Assembly (NCBI GenBank): GCA_964019055.1
Contig: OZ025207.1
Location: 11,126,090 to 11,190,089 of the forward strand
DNA: 64,000 nucleotides
Reading direction: 5' to 3'
Source: Anthopleura xanthogrammica
Taxonomy: Eukaryota; Cnidaria; Anthozoa; Actiniaria; Actiniidae
In this document: piece after piece, positions 1 through 13,015 of the stretch
Numbering within the stretch: position 1 is the stretch's first letter
Layout: every line of letters begins with the position of its first letter
The notes under the pieces: model-generated
What the model was told of the DNA's origin: nothing
The model's input: only the letters and a program-made list of their open reading frames with translations
Databases searched by the model: none
Position numbers and translations under genes: made by a program

Positions 1-272
1 AATACTGACTTAAATTAACCACGTACACAAGGCAACGTGTTGTAACACTGAAATGGCTTCCCTTTGTCTTCTTGCTTCATCCAATCACAACACGGCTTTG
101 TTAAAATATGACAGTTACGGTACTTTATGAGATTGCAGTTTTTTAGGAAAACCATTTTTATAGTCCATGAGTCATTTCCGTGAAATGAAAAGGATTCTTT
201 TATTGCTACGTAAGAAAATTATTGGTTGAGGAATTTCCAATGTTCAAACAGCTGTATGCTTGCGATTTTTGG

Positions 273-313
<41 letters not shown>

Positions 314-2318
314 ATCATTAAATCAAATTATTTATGATAAGGTGTTTTGTAATGGTGTGGGAATGCAATGCAAAGCAATGTAAAAATAACTTGAATGTTC
401 ATCATAAACTCGGGAAGACAAACAATATTTCATTCTTGATTCCTCTAGCTTATCCTTTAATGTGTACATCCAATCTCAAATCTGGTTTATAAATGGGTTT
501 TCAGTGATCAAATCAAGTATATAAATTTACCATTTCATTTTTAGCCGTCTTATTCTCTCAGCGTGGAATTATATTATTACTATTGGCAAGGAATTAGCCA
601 AATTCGGACAAAATCTTACTTGACCTCCTTATTTCTGCCATGTTCAAGTTTTTGCAAGGATTTCGACTTTGTTTTGTAAAGGATTTACTCTTATTAGTTG
701 AGTGAATATTGATGCATTATGAGAATAGGTTTTTCACGAATTCGCTTGGGTGACCATGAAACAATGGCTCCAAGTCGAGGTTGGACTTGATAAAATAGTG
801 TAAATGTATGAACACATCAAGTCCAACCAAATTCAGAAAAAAGTCTATTGCAGTAGATTCTCGGGTCTTTGTCGTTTGCATGCAATATTGCTTCGTCTAG
901 CTAAGAATAGTTCCGCGCCCTACATTGAAAGAGCCTTCTATGTAGGCTTTAACCAATCCACAAGAGTGCATCGAGGTACCGATAAAACACATGATAACAC
1001 ATACATTCTTGAATACCTAGTACACTTTTTTAAATTAAAAAAACGGATCTACCATAACTGCATCAAAACATAATAGTTTTTAGATCGGCTGTAGAAGACA
1101 GGTACACTAATGGGTACTGCAAATCTATCCTTTTTCCACGAATGATTTTTTTCTTATCACCGGACACTGAACTAAATCCTCCGATTCCTAGTCATAACTT
1201 GTCAATTTGATGCTGGTTTGTAACAGATTCACATCTTTCATGACAACAAGTAGTATATCTGTAAGATTCCTGTGTCTTATCGCTTCATCATTTGAAACAT
1301 CATTAGACCTAATTAACGACCTTAAGCCGCGCTCATGAGCCCTAATCCTCAGTAACAAGCTTCTCTCTCTATATAATCAGTCTAATTTCGATAGGAAATG
1401 AAGGGATATCAGGGATATCCTTTGGCTATATTTGTTGTGGCGAAGCCTTTACATTGGACGTTCACTCATAGTAAAATATTCTACACGCAATCTAAGAAAC
1501 CGTTTTGGCCTTTTTCTTTCCTTTATCAAAAAAAAAACAAAAACAGTTTCACTTTGTAGCAGGTTTTCAAACTCGGTAAAACGCTTTTAGCTCTTTTGTT
1601 CAACGCAAAATATTAAAACTTTTTGTTTTGTTTTGTTTTTGTTCATTTATCATTTTGTTGATTACGTTTAGGAAAAATATGAAAAACAAATTGCTACTCA
1701 GTTATCACCTTTCCTTAATGAAAGGAAAGTATACTGTTAATAATAGTTTTCCAGTAAATAACAGACGCGGTTTATTTATCATGTTTATCAATTTTTAAGG
1801 TCACATCACGAAATTTTCATTTTTACTTTTCCATCCTTTCTTCTTTTGGAAAATATACTGATAAAAGAAAAGCATGATTTTACGAGAGTTAATAGCCTGG
1901 ATACCTGTCAGCCAATAAGGTGTCTTTTTGCATCGACATGTTCTGAGAAAACCTTGCAAATATCGATTGGAAGACAAGAACATCGTGCTCAACAGAATAG
2001 AAATAATTAAATGATATAAAAAATTGAGCCAAGTCGGCGTCAAAGTCAATTGAAATGTTTTTGATAATTACCTGATAAAGATCTTTCCACTGCAGCCCGG
2101 CGGGTTCTTTCGTACGGTTTGGAATCTTTAATTGAATAATTAAGAATGATCATTATGATTTGTGTGATTACTGGAAACTAAATTGAATCCATGCGCATTT
2201 TTGGTGTTGGTTGGTAGGAGTAATTCTTTTAGTTTCTTAATCACAGGAACATAAGTAATTTGTGTAAAAGGACAGTGAATGAAGAGCCGTTCGCAGATGG
2301 TCATATACCAAGTAGTTT
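1..2318. other. AT-rich stretch, no gene recognised
   Basis: No open frame with splice sites or a recognisable protein motif was found. There are short poly-T/poly-A and TTTTC runs near 280-312. The small frames at 804-1073 (plus) and 1801-2049 (minus) have no recognisable domain and are treated as chance. Confidence 0.5.
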
Positions 2319-2354
2319 ATCTGTCTGTCTGTCTGCTCTGTCTGCCTGTCTGCC

Positions 2355-2399
<45 letters not shown>

Positions 2400-2766
2400 G
2401 CTCTGTCTGTCTGTCTGTCTGTCTGCCTGCTCTGTCTGTCTGTCTGTCTGCTCTGCTCTGCTCTGCTCTGCTCTGCTCTGCTCTGCTCTGCTCTGCTCTG
2501 CTCTGCTCTGCTCTGCTCTGCTCTGCTCTGCTCTGCTCTGCTCTGCTCTGCTCTGCTCTGCTCTGCTCTGCTCTGCTCTGCTCTGCTCTGCTCTGCTCTG
2601 CTCTGCTCTGCTCTGCTCTGCTCTGCTCTGCTCTGCTCTGCTCTGCTCTGCTCTGCTCTGCTCTGCTCTGCTCTGCTCTGCTCTGCTCTGCTCTGCTCTG
2701 CTCTGCTCTGCTCTGCTCTGCTCTGCTCTGCTCTGCTCTGCTCTGCTCTGCTCTGCTCTGCTCTGC

Positions 2767-2856
<90 letters not shown>
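2319..2856. repeat. Compound TCTG / CTCTG microsatellite
   Basis: A TCTG tetramer tract with occasional CTCTG and CCTG units (2319-2450) passes into an uninterrupted CTCTG pentamer block (2451-2770, 64 perfect copies). It then returns to pure TCTG until 2856. The symmetry suggests the pentamer arose by a one-base insertion inside a TCTG tract and then expanded. The long open frames here (polymers of SVCL or SALLC) are artefacts of the repeat. Confidence 0.97.
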
Positions 2857-3399
2857 ATTTCTTTCTCTCTCTACTTACCTGTCTGTTTTTCTCTCTTTCT
2901 TCTTTCTCTTTTGGCCTTCTTTATATAATTATTTGAAATTCAACCAATAAATTTTTTATCTACTCTGAAATAGATTATCAGACAATATATACATGCCAGT
3001 ATTTCGGTAACACGTGGACTTCGACCAAAAACTAGATGGGAACGTTGTATAACACAGTATCCAGAAGACCATCTTTCATGTTCAATGCTAGCGACATGTA
3101 TATTTAGCAATGTTTTGCGATATATGTATATATAAAAAATCAAATTTATGACATAACTTTGCTAAACCATCGCGTGTTTTACGCGTGCTTGCACAAGAGG
3201 ATGTTTTTGTTAAAAGCTCTTGAATTTTATCTATTTTTGAACTTGAGACGTGAGAACTTGAGACGTGACAATAACCAAAGCCACTTACAACGAAGAGCAG
3301 CACAAACAAAATGCCCACTTGATATACATATATAATCGGCTTTTCTTGGGAAAATCCTCAATGAAAACATACAAGTATGAATCACATTTGTTTCAGATA

Positions 3400-5337
3400 A
3401 ACAATGCACTCACTTATAGAGAACATGATGAAGATGACACTGGCTGTTGTGATGAACAATGTGCTCACTTGTAAACAGCATGATGAAGATGACACTGGCT
3501 GTTGTGATGAACAATGTGCTCACTTGTAGACAGCATGATGAAGATGACACTGGCTATTGTGATGAACAATGCACTCACTTATAGAGAACATGATCAAGAT
3601 GACACTGGCTGTTGTGATGAACAATGTGCTCACTTGTAGACAGCATGATCAAGATGACACTGGCTGTTGTGATGAACAATGTGATCACTTGTAGACAGCA
3701 TGATCAAGATGACACTGGCTGTTGTGATGAACAATGTGCTCACTTGTAAACAGCATGACCAAGATGACACTGGCTATTGTGATGAACAATGTGCTCACTT
3801 GTAAACAGCATGACCAAGATGACACTGGCTGTTGTGATGAACAATGTGCTCACTTGTAGACAGCATGATCAAGATGACACTGGCTGTTGTGATGAACAAT
3901 GTGCTCACTTGTAAACAGCATGACCAAGATGACACTGGCTATTGTGATGAACAATGTGCTCACTTGTAAACAGCATGATCAAGATGACACTGGCTATTGT
4001 GATGAACAATGTGCTCACTTGTAAACAGCATGATGAAGATGACACTGGCTATTGTGATGAACAATGTGCTCACTTGTAGACAGCATGATCAAGATGACAC
4101 TGGCTATTGTGATGAACAATGTGCTCACTTGTAAACAGCATGACCAAGATGACACTGGCTATTGTGATGAACAATGTGCTCACTTGTAAACAGCATGACC
4201 AAGATGACACTGGCTATTGTGATGAACAATGTGTTCACTTGTAGACAGCATGATGAAGATGACACTGGCTGTTGTGATGAACAATGTGTTCACTTGTAGA
4301 CAGCATGATGAAGATGACACTGGCTGTTGTGATGAACAATGTGCTCACTTGTAAACAGCATGATCAAGATGACACTGGCTGTTGTGATGAACAATGTGCT
4401 CACTTGTAAACAGCATGATAAAGATGAAACTGGCTGTTGTGATGAACAATGTGCTCACTTTTAGACAGCATGATGAAGATGACACTGGCTGTTGTGATGA
4501 ACAATGTGCTCACTTGTAGACAGCATGTTGAAGATGACACTGGCTATTGTGATGAACAATGTGCTCACTTGTAGACAGCATGATGAAGATGACACTGGCT
4601 GTTGTGATGAACAATGTGCTCACTTGTAGACAGTATGATCAAGATGACACTGACTATTGTGATGAACAATGTGCTCACTTGTAGACAGCATGATCAAGAT
4701 GACACTGGCTATTGTGATGAACAATGTGCTCACTTGTAGACAGCATGATCAAGATGACACTGGCTATTGTGATGAACAATGTGCTCACTTATAGAGAACA
4801 TGATCAAGATGACACTGGCTGTTGTGATGAACAATGTGCTCACTTGTAGACAGCATGATCAAGATGACACTGGCTGTTGTGATGAACAATGTGCTCACTT
4901 GTAGACAGCATGATGAAGATGACACTGGCTGTTGTGATGAACAATGTGATCACTTGTAGACAGCATGATGAAGATGACACTGGCTGTTGTGATGAACAAT
5001 GTACTCACTTGTAGACAGCATGATGAAGATGACACTGGCTGTTGTGATGAACAATGTGTTCACTTGTAGACAGCATGATGAAGATGACACTGGCTGTTGT
5101 GATGAACAATGTGCTCACTTGTAGACAGCATGATGAAGATGACACTGGCTGTTGTGATGAACAATGTGCTCACTTGTAGACAGCATGATCAAGATGACAC
5201 TGGCTGTTGTGATGAACAATGTGCTCACTTGTAGACAGCATGATCAACATGACACTGGCTGTTGTGATGAACAATGTGATCACTTGTAAACAGCATGACC
5301 AAGATGACACTGGCTGTTGTGATGAACAATGTGCTCT
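3400..5337. repeat. 55-bp minisatellite, about 35 copies
   Basis: Tandem units of 55 bp, each containing AAGATGACACTGGCT and GTTGTGATGAACAATGTG. For example AAGATGACAC recurs at 3486 and 3541. Copies differ at a few fixed positions (gatgaag/gatcaag/gaccaag, gctgttg/gctattg, gtagaca/gtaaaca), so the variants are shuffled along the array. The array starts with a diverged unit near 3400 and breaks off inside a unit at about 5337. No coding function is seen. Confidence 0.96.
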
Positions 5338-7890
5338 ATTTTCATAGTCAACCTATTTATTATCACTCTATTATGATTAACTTGTATTAGATATTTTTAG
5401 TTTGAATTTCGATCAAATTTTGCCATCTGCGAACGGTCCATCTTCTTGCATTTGTACTTAGTTTATCTACGTATTTTAGGACGTAATCAATACTAATATC
5501 TTAGACATCTTACCTCCTAGTCGTAGGAGACAAATGAAGATAATGGCTGTCCAAACCACACACAGTGTTTTCCAATCCCAGGCCATTCTTGCATAAAATA
5601 TATGTTCCTATAAACATTTGGGGGGGAAAACATCTTATTATAATTATTTTTTTAACAAAAAAGTCATGGTTGAAAAGACCTTTATTATCTAGCTAGAGTG
5701 CAAACAATATACCCGTGAAACATTAGTTGCTACTAAATAGTACAATTCTATGGAAATTCTATTGTTTTCTATTGTTTAATTAGCACTATTTTGTGCTATT
5801 TTGTATTTCACGGATAAATTGTTTGCACTCTAGTAAGATTGTTTGTTTACTAGCTTTGGTTTTGTTAGGGATGTTTGACTAACGATTACCCAGTACCTGC
5901 AAAACAATGCACGCGGTATTTGCAATTGTTTTTAGTAGCAAAATACTTGAAATAGATTTTCCATGTTATATATTTGAAGTAAGATTCAGTTCTACAATCT
6001 AAACCAAAAAATTATACAAAATTATCTGGGCTTTGGAATTTGTTAAAATACGATACAGTATTTCTTTAAGAGCTTGAATTAACATCCGACTGGCATCGCG
6101 GATGTTTGATTACCGTATCAATACTTGTACCATAACAATCTCATCGCTATTCGAAATGCAGTTACAAAACTATACACTTCCTCTATTATAAAGATCGTTA
6201 AATATAAAGTTATAGCCCATTTCTATACACATATATTAGCTGTTATTTCAGTTGAGAAACAGAAGTTTTTACTCACAAAAATCGATCCAAGGTTACAGAT
6301 TGTTTATCGAGGTAACCACTCACACGATGGACTATTTATTTCAAACTAATTCAACGGCTTATTCGTCGATAGTTTTACTTTAGTCTTAAGGATATAACCA
6401 CTAACAATGTAAGGTCTTGATAGTTAAGAATTCTACCAAGTTGTTTTCAAGGACATAAACGCATACTTACAGTACTAATGTCTTAGTAAAATTCCTCTCA
6501 CTGCATCTTGTTTGGTTCGCGAATCCTGGTATGTTAACCTGAAGATTTTACGCAGTAGAAATGAAAATATAAACCAAATAGCTCAGATCCACCTTAATGC
6601 TCTCCCTAAATTAATAACGGTACCTTAGATTCCAATCCTTTGCTTGGGTTATTTCTGAATTAATCTTGAAAAAATCCCCAACATGGACTAAAGTTTTGAT
6701 TCTCTTCTCAGACAGGATCGCGGGAGCTCATTTTCAATTCATACGTTATCAGTTTAAAGAAGTGAACCATAGAGCAGGTGGTCTGTCTTTGGTACTACGC
6801 ATCTGCACTGATCACATCCCTAGCCCTAGCCCTACAATCGAAAGAAACGATCAGGATACTAATTAAGTATATTATTTTCTGATAACAGTGTTTCTTGATT
6901 AAGATGTAGTGATACTGTTACTGATACCTGAAAAGATAGAAATATCAATTAGTTAACAAACAGAGTAATTTAGAGAATTCCATTGATTACTGACATAGTC
7001 TTGGAACAACCAGTTTAATTAAACTCACTCTAAGTCAAGGAGTATACGTGAAGGGTATATCTCTAAGTTATCATCCCGTAATGGGTTGTCAAAACATTCC
7101 CTTTCTAAAAAAAAATTATTTTTAAAAGATTCATTTTTTTTTTAATGAGATATTGACTTTCACTTCTGTAACTGGTTATCAGCGATCAGTGGTTTTTATT
7201 TTTATTACTGATCAGTCGTCTGTTCTGTTCCATTCTATTCTAACATTCAATATTAGACTGATAGATCAGTTTTAATTCAATTCTGGATCTTTCGTTCCAG
7301 TTGCAGCGCATTCTGTTCGAAAATGTTGCATTCTGTTCAACCATATTCCATTCCGTTGTCTTCCATTTCATTCGATTGAATACTATACTATTTGGTTTTC
7401 ATTCTATTCTAATCTACTCCATTCCATTCCATTCCATTCCATTACTTTATCAGTTTCCATTATTATTTTGTTTTCATTCTATTGGGTTTCTTAAAACACT
7501 TTATGTTGTAATTATCATTAGTTTGTTTTCTATTACTTAGTATGAGAGGACCGAGTTGGAAAAAAGCTCTGCTTTACTCGTTATATCCTCTATAAATAAG
7601 GATTCTTTTTTTTTATTTTTTATTTTTATTCTAATCTATTCCATTCAGTTCCATTCCATTCCATTCCATTACTTTATCAGTTTCCATTATTATTTTGTTT
7701 TCATTCTATTCTAATCTATTCCATTCAGTTCTATTCCATTCATTTCCATTCCATTCCATTATATTCTATTCCATGTTATTCCATTCCATTGCATTCCTTT
7801 ATTCTATTCTGTTCTGTTCTGTCGTTCTGCTCTGCTCTACTCGGTTCTTATTAGTTCTAGTCTATTTCATGCTACTATCATACATTCCAT
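5338..7890. other. Non-coding stretch, no gene recognised
   Basis: Apart from the inverted-end element at 5693-5833 and degenerate ATTCC-type satellite from about 7210 onward, nothing supportable was seen. Frames at 6125-6349 and 6666-6866 have no domain or splice context. Confidence 0.45.
5693..5833. mobile_element. MITE-like element with 16-bp inverted ends
   Basis: The left end CTAGAGTGCAAACAAT is exactly repeated as its reverse complement at the right end (5818-5833). Inside the ends are CCCGTGAAA and TTTCACGGA, which extend the pairing. The same AGAGTG...CCCGTGAAA layout recurs at 21538-21680, so this is probably a dispersed non-autonomous DNA element. Confidence 0.7.
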
Positions 7891-7891
7891 C

Positions 7892-8428
7892 CTATTCTAT
7901 TCTATTCTATTCTATTCTATTCTATTCTATTCTATTCTATTCTATTCTATTCTATTCTATTCTATTCTATTCTATTCTATTCTATTCTATTCTATTCTAT
8001 TCTATTCTATTCTATTCTATTCTATTCTATTCTATTCTATTCTATTCTATTCTATTCTATTCTATTCTATTCTATTCTATTCTATTCTATTCTATTCTAT
8101 TCTATTCTATTCTATTCTATTCTATTCTATTCTATTCTATTCTATTCTATTCTATTCTATTCTATTCTATTCTATTCTATTCTATTCTATTCTATTCTAT
8201 TCTATTCTATTCTATTCTATTCTATTCTATTCTATTCTATTCTATTCTATTCTATTCTATTCTATTCTATTCTATTCTATTCTATTCTATTCTATTCTAT
8301 TCTATTCTATTCTATTCTATTCTATTCTATTCTATTCTATTCTATTCTATTCTATTCTATTCTATTCTATTCTATTCTATTCTATTCTATTCTATTCTAT
8401 TCTATTCTATTCTATTCTATTCTATTCT
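7892..8428. repeat. TTCTA pentanucleotide microsatellite
   Basis: About 107 essentially perfect copies of TTCTA. Degenerate ATTCC/TTCTA units precede it (about 7210-7890). The 260-residue open frame through it (YSILF polymer) is a repeat artefact. Confidence 0.97.
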
Positions 8429-10773
8429 CCTTCAATCGACTCTTTTTTCATTCTGTTTTTATACTTATGTTCTTTAACTTAGCCCCAAGAAAAAATGCCA
8501 ATCAAGTAACTTTTGACCTGATGTGCCTATGGCCAATCTCCGGTTTCTTTGTCCTTTGTTTTCAATGTTTTCCTTGTCTGCGAAGCAGCAGACTATCTCG
8601 CCTCCTTGCTGAGATTTCCTGCATGCAGAGTTGCCGCAGCTTTTGGCGGTTATGATCTACGAGTTTCCATAACATCCAGTAGAGATATATTTTTATTTAT
8701 CAAATTAATGTTCTCATATATATACACTATGATATAATGAAGTACCTTCGCAATTCTTAATAAAGCGTACCACAGCAGTTTCATTATGATTGGAAAACAA
8801 AATTATTGTTTGCAATTACGTTTTCAGTTTATTTCTTGTACATGCTTGATAGCGGTGATCAAGACGCTTTGATTTGCATTTCAATCTCATGATAAGGAAG
8901 CGCAACTTTTATAAAAAAGATATCTATTTTATCGTATCTTTTGAGGCCTGTGAAGCTGGGAAACGAACTATTATTACAAGCTGTTTGAAGGGCATATCCT
9001 TTTCTTATTTCTTACTCTTCGCTTGTGCTAACTGTTTCACGTTCAATAAGCAACCATTAGTTTTTGTTCTTGCTTTTTAGAGTGTTATAATGTTAAACAT
9101 GTGCTATGCGTCCACCTGGAATCCAACCAGTCTTGCTAAAGACCAAGATTTATGGTATAAAATTTATGGTATATTATGCTGAAGAAATTTCTAATGTAAT
9201 TATTATATAGCCCTTTAAAGCGCGCGACCGTCCTCAAAATGCGTCCACCTGCAGAAAACTACCGCCCTCATAAAAGAAGGAGAATACTGACATAGTCCTT
9301 TATTAAAAAATCTATTTTCATCTACAATACGTGCCGCCCTTATCAGCATTTTCTGAATCTAGAATACTTTGACCCAAAACGTCTGTGCACCATATGACAA
9401 TTCGGAAAAATCTAAGCTTCCTCTGTCCGTCCAAAAAAGAAAATAAACCGCTTGCTAGCGTCAAACCATGAGGTCCTCCGATTACAAATCTGATACTGCC
9501 TTGACAGACTGATGTTGGACCACATTTTCAAACATTATATACATATCGAGAGGCTCTAAAAAAACTAATAGCAGAAGAATATAAAAATCGCATTTTTGAT
9601 CCTCGCCGCGTATCCTCATTAAAGTAACTTAAAGTGAAACTGACTTTCGAAATATTGATAAAAACGCATTTCTGTAAGTAGTCGTCGGCTGATTTGACAA
9701 AGTTGATACTTTTTATATATCATAGCCATTATCGTATGACATATTTGTACTTTTGACCGTTATGTGGAATGGCAGAGGAGGATAAGATATTTGCGTGATA
9801 TTTGAGATTATATCTAGCAAAGTAACTCTAGTATCTAACAGACATTGGCAGACAAGGGAACGAACTATTTTAGCGACTAAAAATATAAGAGAAAAGAATC
9901 AAAAAAAGTGTTCAAAATGCTTGCCCATGCACTTCGTTTTCAAAGCTATTGTCCTCGAGCTTAGTCAAGTAGTCTCGTATGAATTAGCCAATCAGAATAA
10001 AGACGCAGTCCTTGTAAGGACTGAGTTAGATTTTTAAAAAGCAATATTTCTGAAGAGAAATCACTTCATAGTCGTTGAGTCGCCGGTCGTGATTTATTAT
10101 TATATTTAACAGAACAAAACGACAAACAAAAGATCCTTGGAAAATAAATTAACATAGAAATTTCCTTTTACTATAATCATGATCGTTTCATATTTTACAT
10201 AGATTTGTGTTTATATAGTACCCAATACTAGCTTTGATTTGCGATTCCTAAGATCAATTTATTCATCATTCTTTGCTTTTCTTAAAATTAAAAGTTTCTT
10301 TCATGTCGTTGGGAAGGCACTAGTCAATCTGCTGGTGACATTTGACAAATGACTTCTTTAATGTGCTACTGCTGCTGCCCTTCAGTTATTGCTGTTGTTG
10401 TTAAAGGCGCGGACACACGGTGCAACATTGCGCGCAAGGTTGTAGGCAATGTTGCTGGAGTAGGATCGTTTTCTTCTTCAGCAACATTGCATGCAACAAA
10501 TTGCGTCGTGTGACATGGCTCGCGACATCGATTGCCTGCAGCATTGCGCGCAATGTTGCATCGTGTGTCCGTAAAATAACTTAGATCATATATTGCAAGT
10601 GCAGTCCAGTAAAATCAATTTTAGAATTTACTGCTGATTACATAGTATTCCTACGTTCCTTCTAACATTGATAAAATGTTCGAATCACATTGCGCGTGCT
10701 CTACAACACTGAAGTTATGTCCTTAAAATTACTAAAAATTTTAATACGATTTGATTATTTTCGGATGAGATTT
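8429..10773. other. Non-coding stretch, no gene recognised
   Basis: Short frames at 8467-8655, 8874-9080 and 9795-10037 show no domain, signal peptide or convincing splice partners. The only structure seen is the inverted-end element at 10410-10571. Confidence 0.45.
10410..10571. mobile_element. MITE-like inverted-repeat element
   Basis: The left arm begins CGGACACACGGTGCAACATT and continues with GCGCGCAA. The right arm is its near-perfect reverse complement and ends in TGTGTCCG. Total length is about 162 bp with no coding capacity. It lies downstream of the stop codon of the minus-strand secreted-protein gene. Confidence 0.75.
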
Positions 10774-12049
10774 TCACATGAACAGAGATTCTATGGCAGA
10801 TACAGCCACCTCTTCAGCCTTGGCCGCGGTGCGCACTGTCTGTAACACCCAGTTTGCTCTGCGCACAGAGATTTCTTGCGCCTTTTTTGCAAGCTTCGAG
10901 ATTTCAAGAGATGAACGGGCTGCCTGTGCTGCTGCTACCAGAGCAGTGGTCTGGGCCGATGTTGCCTTTAAGAGAGCTAAACAGAAGAAGAAGAAAAAAT
11001 TAAAAATTATTGATGTGAGCGCATGTTTGCCGGTGAGCGCATTTTTAGCACAAATGATTGCAATGATTTTTTCCAGAAAATTTCTAAATCGCAAAAAAAT
11101 GGTTCTTTAGGATCAGACACAGGTATCCCACACCGACGCACCTTCTCTCGTTAACTTTGCTTTGTGTTCATCCATATTATTCACGGTAGCAATCAGGTTT
11201 TTCTTCCCTTTAGTGAAGTCCTCGTAGTAATGATCTGATTAAAAAATACGTTATAAATAATAGTGTATTATCTGCCTGTCCCCTTTTCTTCCATAATATA
11301 ATCTTTCTCACCGGCTTTCATTGAACAAATATAAAGTTTATCTATGGTTGCAGGTTAAAAACTTACAATAGATGATAGTGTCTTCACGTTAGAATATAAT
11401 AATATATTGAAAGAGCTGCGCGTGACCATCCTTCAGAATCACTGTTGTCGTGAACGCCATGCAAAAGCTTTCATTGTTATATAAAATAGTTTAGTTTTGT
11501 TGTATCATTATAATTAACTATGCTGTTGTACCTTTAATGTAGTGTTGTTTTTCATACCCATGTCCAGGTTTTGGCTTATAAAATGGCGAAACTATTGGTT
11601 TTGCGTCTGAAAGTAAAATATTTTAATATAGAATTTAATATTTTTTAATTTTTCTTATTCAGTTAATGCAGTAAATGACGGATTGGGTTATATAACTTAT
11701 TTGGATAATCTAACAGTTTACATTCAGGGTTAGACACCGATACACCTTAAAGTTAATACTTGAAGAATATGCTTTCTTAAATGATTTCCAATAATACATT
11801 CAGTAGAGTTTGACGTCAACTTCTAACACTAACACTCGATGTGACTAAGGCACGTCACACATAAAATTGGTATTTTATGCTGTGAAATACTTGTTTAAAT
11901 CTGTCCAGAGATTTGTTGAAACCCTGTTTGATTTGAGAAATTAACAGTTGTTTTTAAATAAGATTGATCGCTTTTGACTTACATATTTCATTTATATTAA
12001 CAATAATACAAAGGATGAAAATGAGTGATGACATTGTTATTCCTGCCAT
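10774..12049 (-). CDS. Small secreted alanine-rich protein, four exons (unknown function)
   Basis: Seen: four minus-strand exons, 12049-11983, 11606-11532, 11234-11142 and 10976-10774, all joined in phase 1 by GT-AG introns (donors GTAAGT, GTACAA and GTGCGT; acceptors end TTTCAG, AATCAG and TTTAG). They give 145 residues and a stop. Residues 1-22 form a signal peptide (MAGITMSSLIFILCIIVNIN), followed by a His/Tyr/Lys-rich middle (around HGYEKQHY and DHYYEDF). The last exon is alanine-rich and probably helical (17 Ala in 66 residues, with Lys/Arg/Glu). No cysteine remains after the signal peptide. An ATTAAA-type poly(A) motif lies about 30 bp past the stop (10740-10745, minus). A splice acceptor (CTTCCACAG) just upstream of the ATG and a CAG/GTAAGA donor ending at 14409 suggest a spliced 5' leader. 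Inferred: an extracellular or matrix protein. I do not recognise the family. Confidence 0.72.
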
Positions 12050-12878
12050 TTCTTGATCCTTTCTTTATTCTGTGGAAGAAAATATTACTATATTAAATAT
12101 TTGAATTTCAATCAATCTTGATCGGATTTTTTTTCACCGTTCGGATTGAGCCCACGAGCGTGTGCGCCTCAAACTCTGCTGAATTACCATGGAAACTCTT
12201 AAAATTCAAAATCGAACAAAATGCTGATTTTTTCTCAATACTTGTTTCATTTTAGGTTTGGTTGATTCTCGAAAATAGTGTTTAAGTTACAGTGAAATTA
12301 ACCCAAACTGAGCGATGGTTGGCTAATAATAATATTTGTATAGCTTCCCTGCTCGTGCGCGCTTTTGTAAACTGGAAAAAAGGCCATGGAGAAACTCGAC
12401 AATATGTTTCTTCTTGATAATATTAAGATCATAAGTGTTTCAGTCTCCTCTTTTCTGATTACTCTTTTCTGATTTTCTTATTACGAGAGTAATTAAATTA
12501 TTTTGAAAAATAGATTTTTATTCAAATTGGGCTCCCTTTGTTTAAAAAAAAGGGCGCGAAAATTTTGACGCGTCTGCACAGCTACATACGACTGAACTCT
12601 TCAAATTTAAAGGTCGAAGGAAGCCATTTTACTTGCACGATTGTTATGTCTGAGGTTTTTCTCGCCAAATATATGAATTTTTTCACGAATTATTTGAACA
12701 TATGCGGCTAGGTTAATCGCAAGGTCCTTTTCTGTTACTTTGCAAAGTTTTTACTCTTTGATTATGATAAAACTGAAGAAAAACAATGTTAGAAGAGCAA
12801 GTTTATCGCCGAAAAAAGAGAAAATTTAATTCATAATTTAGTTCAGTAAAAAGTAAGACTGTTATATTTTTCTTGCAG

Positions 12879-13015
12879 GGATGATTACAAAAGCTTCTGG
12901 AAAGTGGAACACTAAAACTAACCAGCTAAGTTCATGTACTGTTTTGACAAAAAAGAGTGACAGCCAACAAAGAACCACTCGCCAGGATGGCGAACAGTCA
13001 AATCAAATGTTATAA
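12879..13015 (+). other. Possible terminal exon (44 codons), weak
   Basis: A polypyrimidine tract and TTGCAG acceptor precede an open frame starting GGATGATTACAAAAGC. It encodes a polar peptide rich in Thr, Ser, Gln and Lys and ends TAA at 13013-13015. It could be the last exon of a plus-strand transcript or chance. No partner exon was found. Confidence 0.15.

Noticed and set aside
2260..2950. Frames of SVCL/SALLC/TDRQ/AEQSR polymers
   Set aside because: Artefact of the TCTG/CTCTG microsatellite.
3400..5337. CRISPR-like array
   Set aside because: Units are direct tandem copies with no unique spacers, and the context is a eukaryotic genome. The same holds for the 35-bp array at 48188-52570.
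7301..7540. 79-residue frame FHSI/FHSIPF
   Set aside because: Generated by degenerate ATTCC/TTCTA satellite sequence.
10778..11110. Plus-strand 110-residue frame
   Set aside because: It is the antisense shadow of the last exon of the minus-strand secreted gene, which has consistent splice sites and a signal peptide exon.
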